Of a DNA stretch of 23,447 nucleotides, positions 21,288-23,447 are shown one piece after another (the first letter of the stretch is position 1; each line of letters begins with the position of its first letter). Location of the stretch: IMG/VR virus record IMGVR_UViG_3300025425_002043, positions 1-23,447 of that record, one strand, 5' to 3'. The notes beneath the pieces were generated by a model that did not search any database, was not told where the DNA came from, and saw only the letters and a list, made by a program, of their open reading frames with translations. The stretch is from a virus. Both the position numbers and the translations under genes were made by a program.

Positions 21288-22967
21288 CTAATCAGGAATC
21301 TTGACGACTTTTCCCGACAACTGCACGGGAGACAGCCAATGCTCTTTTCCTGTCTTACGGTTGCGAAACTTCTGATAGACGTTGCCGTCATCCCCTATAC
21401 GGACGCCGGTTGAGAGCCTGGAGTCGACACCAATTCTTTCCGAATTCCCGGTCCAATGCCCATAACCCGAACCACGCCGAATGAAGATAAGACCTCCCTC
21501 TACCGTAACACAAAACACATCATCATCGTAAGGTTGACGATACCAGGCGTCCTGATTATAGGCGGTGCGTGTCTGCCGCTCCCGGTTTTTAAAGATCGAT
21601 ACCACCCAATTTGTCGATTTGACATGCTCCCGACTGTCAGGTTCCTCGCGGAACGAAGTGGATATACCCAGAGAAATCATAAGACGTTCAGCACCTCTCG
21701 CGAATGCCTTGCTCGTGGATACGAATGAGCGGTGCGTCTTGTTAATTCGCCTATCCGTCTCCATGAGCGCCTGCAAGAACGCCTCTCTAACCTTGATAGG
21801 CTGCGTAAGGACGTATTCTGGAATAAACTTATCTCCGGCTTTACCGAACTGGCTAAGATACTCCCCTAACCCTTTGTGATTTATGTAAAAATCGCCTTTA
21901 GTTCCCGGGTCTGGCCCGTAGCGAGGTCGGTATTCCCAAGTCAGCCCGGAGGCTTTTAGCGCCTCGCATATACCGGGATAAGCTGGGCGGTCGCTGCTGT
22001 GTGTGATGACCGCTCCGTAGGGAGTGCGGTAGCCGTCCGCCAACCAGTAAGCCAGGAGCTTACACCAAATCAGCATAGGGATGGATAATCCAGAGACTTC
22101 TGAAAATGGCGAGGTGCTTGGATATTCGATTGGTGCGTGGCCCGTATCGATGTTGATGCGCTTGTCGAATAAATCCTCAGCGAATCCCATCTGGAATTGA
22201 CGCCCCGCCCTATTCCGTTTGTCTGTGTCCCTATACCAAATCCTATGGTTTGGGGTTACCAGGAAATCCACATAAAGCGAAGTAACCCCGATCAAATCTC
22301 CCTGGAAAGGGTAACGGTGCACTTTGGTTGGATGTCTGAACGCCAGCGTCCCTTTGATATTACAAGCCACCTCGTGCTCCATCGTCACTTCAGGCGCTGG
22401 TATCCAACCGACACTTGTAAAAATTTTACTGTCCCTTGAGAGCGACTCTGGCCCCTCGAGAGGCGACTTAAATCCGAACTGCCCTGGTTCTACGTTTTGC
22501 ATGCCCTGGGTTATCGCATTGTCCGATCCGATACCGCCGGGCCCCATCTGCGTGACACGTCTGGATTGATCTACACCATGCAGAGGATTGATCTCCTCGA
22601 TCGGGGCTGAGAGAGGATTACCCACCAGGTGTCCGACCATCATGTCATCGAAAGCGAAAGGGGACACGCCTGCCAGGGAGCCTTTCTTGGAGGCATTGCG
22701 AATCGCTTTCCTCACCAACTTGTTCCGATCCATCTTGACTCGTTCCTTGAGAAGAGCTGGTGTGTCATAAACCCGCTTGAACTCCTGCGCATCTCGAGAG
22801 TCGACTGGGACCATCCCTCGGTTTACCGCCAAAAGTTTCTCAGTGGATGCGAGAATACCATCTAATCCGAGAGGGATATACTCCCCTGTGTTATTGGACT
22901 TCTCAGAAACCTTTAAGTCTCCGACTGATGCGCGGAGAGCCTCCTTTACCTGGCTGAATTTATCCAT
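21288..22967 (-). CDS. RNA polymerase beta-subunit fragment interrupted by an intein
   Basis: The 559-residue precursor should splice to 225 residues (1-174 plus 509-559). The extein follows the fork region of bacterial RpoB in order: PVDSRDAQEFKRVYDTPALL (54-73, like 'DDIDHLGNRRVRSVGELL'), a helix of basic residues, NPLHGVDQSRRVTQMGPGGI (127-146, like 'NPL..LTHKRRLSALGPGGL'). Then SPLEGPE (168-174) and, after splicing, SERIGVDSRL, aligning with 'CPIETPEGPNIGLI'. The end WLSPVQLSGKVVKIPD fits 'YLSA..EG.YVIAQAN'. So it is a piece of a multisubunit RNA polymerase, as encoded in pieces by some giant phages. No other beta or beta' piece is visible here. ATG 22967 has no Shine-Dalgarno. Confidence 0.75.
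   Translation of the reverse strand: MDKFSQVKEALRASVGDLKVSEKSNNTGEYIPLGLDGILASTEKLLAVNRGMVPVDSRDAQEFKRVYDTPALLKERVKMDRNKLVRKAIRNASKKGSLAGVSPFAFDDMMVGHLVGNPLSAPIEEINPLHGVDQSRRVTQMGPGGIGSDNAITQGMQNVEPGQFGFKSPLEGPESLSRDSKIFTSVGWIPAPEVTMEHEVACNIKGTLAFRHPTKVHRYPFQGDLIGVTSLYVDFLVTPNHRIWYRDTDKRNRAGRQFQMGFAEDLFDKRINIDTGHAPIEYPSTSPFSEVSGLSIPMLIWCKLLAYWLADGYRTPYGAVITHSSDRPAYPGICEALKASGLTWEYRPRYGPDPGTKGDFYINHKGLGEYLSQFGKAGDKFIPEYVLTQPIKVREAFLQALMETDRRINKTHRSFVSTSKAFARGAERLMISLGISTSFREEPDSREHVKSTNWVVSIFKNRERQTRTAYNQDAWYRQPYDDDVFCVTVEGGLIFIRRGSGYGHWTGNSERIGVDSRLSTGVRIGDDGNVYQKFRNRKTGKEHWLSPVQLSGKVVKIPD
21444..22445 (-). mobile_element. Serine-type intein with LAGLIDADG-like domain, in the RNA polymerase fragment
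   Basis: The 334-residue intein starts at Ser175 of the precursor (SLSRDSKIFTSVGW, block A, with Ser in place of the usual Cys) and ends at Asn508, followed by Ser509. Block B is VTPNHRI, with Thr at intein residue 64 and His at 67. LAGLIDADG motif 1 is clear at 130-139 (LLAYWLADGY); motif 2 is degenerate but keeps its Asp (FLQALMETDR, 223-232). The end reads FCVTVEGGLIFIRR then GHWTGN. The penultimate residue is Gly rather than His. Excision joins SPLEGPE to SERIGVD, restoring an RpoB-like ETPEG region. An intein here is strongly supported by the restored extein. Confidence 0.85.
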
Positions 22968-22983
22968 GAGTTTACTTTAGATT

Positions 22984-23447
22984 TCATCGACCCTCATTAC
23001 TCCAGGGAGTATCCCATTGAGTCTCCCATGGGGGAGTTCCGTGAAGATCCGAATACGGATTCAACGCCGTGTAAGGATTCTCTTCTCCGGACGAGCGGAG
23101 GAGTCGTTGCATCTGTTCGTCGAATTTAGCGGGTGCGCTTAGCCCACCCAACCAGCTAGGCGCTGGTCGAGCACCTCCGAGGTTACTAAATCCCGAAGGT
23201 GTGCCTGGTTCCCGGAGCACTCCCATCGTCGGCGCTGGGAGTGCTCCCCATCCTCTTGTCTCGTTAGAATTCGGCGCGGTCGTAGATGCTGCTGGAGCTA
23301 TATTTGCCGGCGCGCCGGGGGCCGGAGCCGCTGCGGATCCTCCCCTAGGGTTCCACCCCTGCGAAGGAGTCGCAGGTGTCGTAGGTGCAGGTGTCGTAGG
23401 CGCAGGTGTCGTAGGTGCTTGCGGTGAGGTGTTGAAAGGGTCTGGAG
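22984..23447 (-). CDS. Pro/Ala/Thr-rich protein, 5' end outside the window
   Basis: The frame is open from the window edge to a stop at 22984 (about 154 codons visible; the start is missing). The visible N-terminal half is low complexity: three APTTP-type units encoded by 15-base repeats, then Pro/Ala/Gly-rich sequence (AAAPAPGAPANIAPAAS). The C-terminal 70 residues are soluble and mixed (FDEQMQRLLRSSGEENPYTA, GTPPWETQWDTPWSNEGR). An ATG at 23226 exists, but the frame continues open and protein-like upstream of it, so it is probably internal. It does not contain RNA polymerase sequence, so the beta fragment downstream is not a simple continuation of it. Confidence 0.65.
   Translation of the reverse strand, partial: PDPFNTSPQAPTTPAPTTPAPTTPATPSQGWNPRGGSAAAPAPGAPANIAPAASTTAPNSNETRGWGALPAPTMGVLREPGTPSGFSNLGGARPAPSWLGGLSAPAKFDEQMQRLLRSSGEENPYTALNPYSDLHGTPPWETQWDTPWSNEGR
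23372..23416. repeat. Three 15-base tandem repeats coding for APTTP
   Basis: Three copies of GCAGGTGTCGTAGGT (plus strand; one copy ends in C) run head to tail, and each encodes five residues (Ala-Pro-Thr-Thr-Pro register) of the Pro-rich protein on the minus strand. This is a coding microsatellite-type repeat that could vary in copy number. Confidence 0.85.

Noticed and set aside
23372-23416. Tandem repeats as a CRISPR array or origin iterons
   Set aside because: The 15-base units are head to tail without spacers and are in frame, coding for a Pro/Thr-rich segment.
22984-23447. N-terminal part of the RNA polymerase beta gene split by a frameshift
   Set aside because: The translated sequence is Pro/Ala-rich with no beta motifs, and has its own stop followed by a separate ATG.
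1-23447. tRNA genes or rRNA
   Set aside because: No cloverleaf-like sequence or TTCGA arm with matching acceptor stem was seen; nearly all bases are in supported coding frames.

Overview
The window looks like part of a large tailed bacteriophage genome. Every gene I can support lies on the minus strand, so transcription runs from high to low coordinates. Genes abut or overlap, and many junctions are ATGA or TGATG stop/start overlaps. Most products are short and unrecognised. The recognisable ones are phage-like: a probable portal protein, an RNA polymerase beta-subunit fragment, thymidylate kinase, a RecU-like resolvase, a MazG-like pyrophosphohydrolase and a D12 methyltransferase remnant. 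No tRNA, rRNA, CRISPR array, insertion sequence or convincing plus-strand gene was found. Strong Shine-Dalgarno sites are rare, which may say something about the host, but I cannot name the host.

Layout in the direction of transcription. (1) 23447-20135: a Pro/Thr-rich protein running in from outside the window, an RNA polymerase beta fork-region fragment interrupted by an intein, a Thr/Ala/Asp-rich probable virion protein and an 80-residue protein. The block closes with a hairpin terminator at 20071-20096. (2) 20068-12010: an HTH-like protein, two acidic small proteins, the probable portal protein (also interrupted by an intein), then five proteins, three of them rich in glycine-zipper membrane-like segments, which look like internal or ejected virion proteins. 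(3) 12004-1586: DNA and nucleotide metabolism (RecU-like nuclease, thymidylate kinase with a large insertion, half a DNA adenine methylase, a PAPS-reductase-like PP-loop protein, MazG-like protein) mixed with about 15 unrecognised genes and two tiny coupled ORFs. It ends at a terminator with a UUCG loop at 1537-1567. (4) 1515-1: a protein made of three repeats, a DUF3307 membrane protein and a truncated gene at the window edge.

The most notable items are the beta-subunit fragment, whose intein sits in the loop equivalent to the universally conserved ETPEG motif; a second intein in the portal gene; a MazG protein that looks internally duplicated with one half lacking its acidic residues; and two repeat-built proteins with no family I recognise. 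Family assignments come from motif recognition by eye; no database search was possible.
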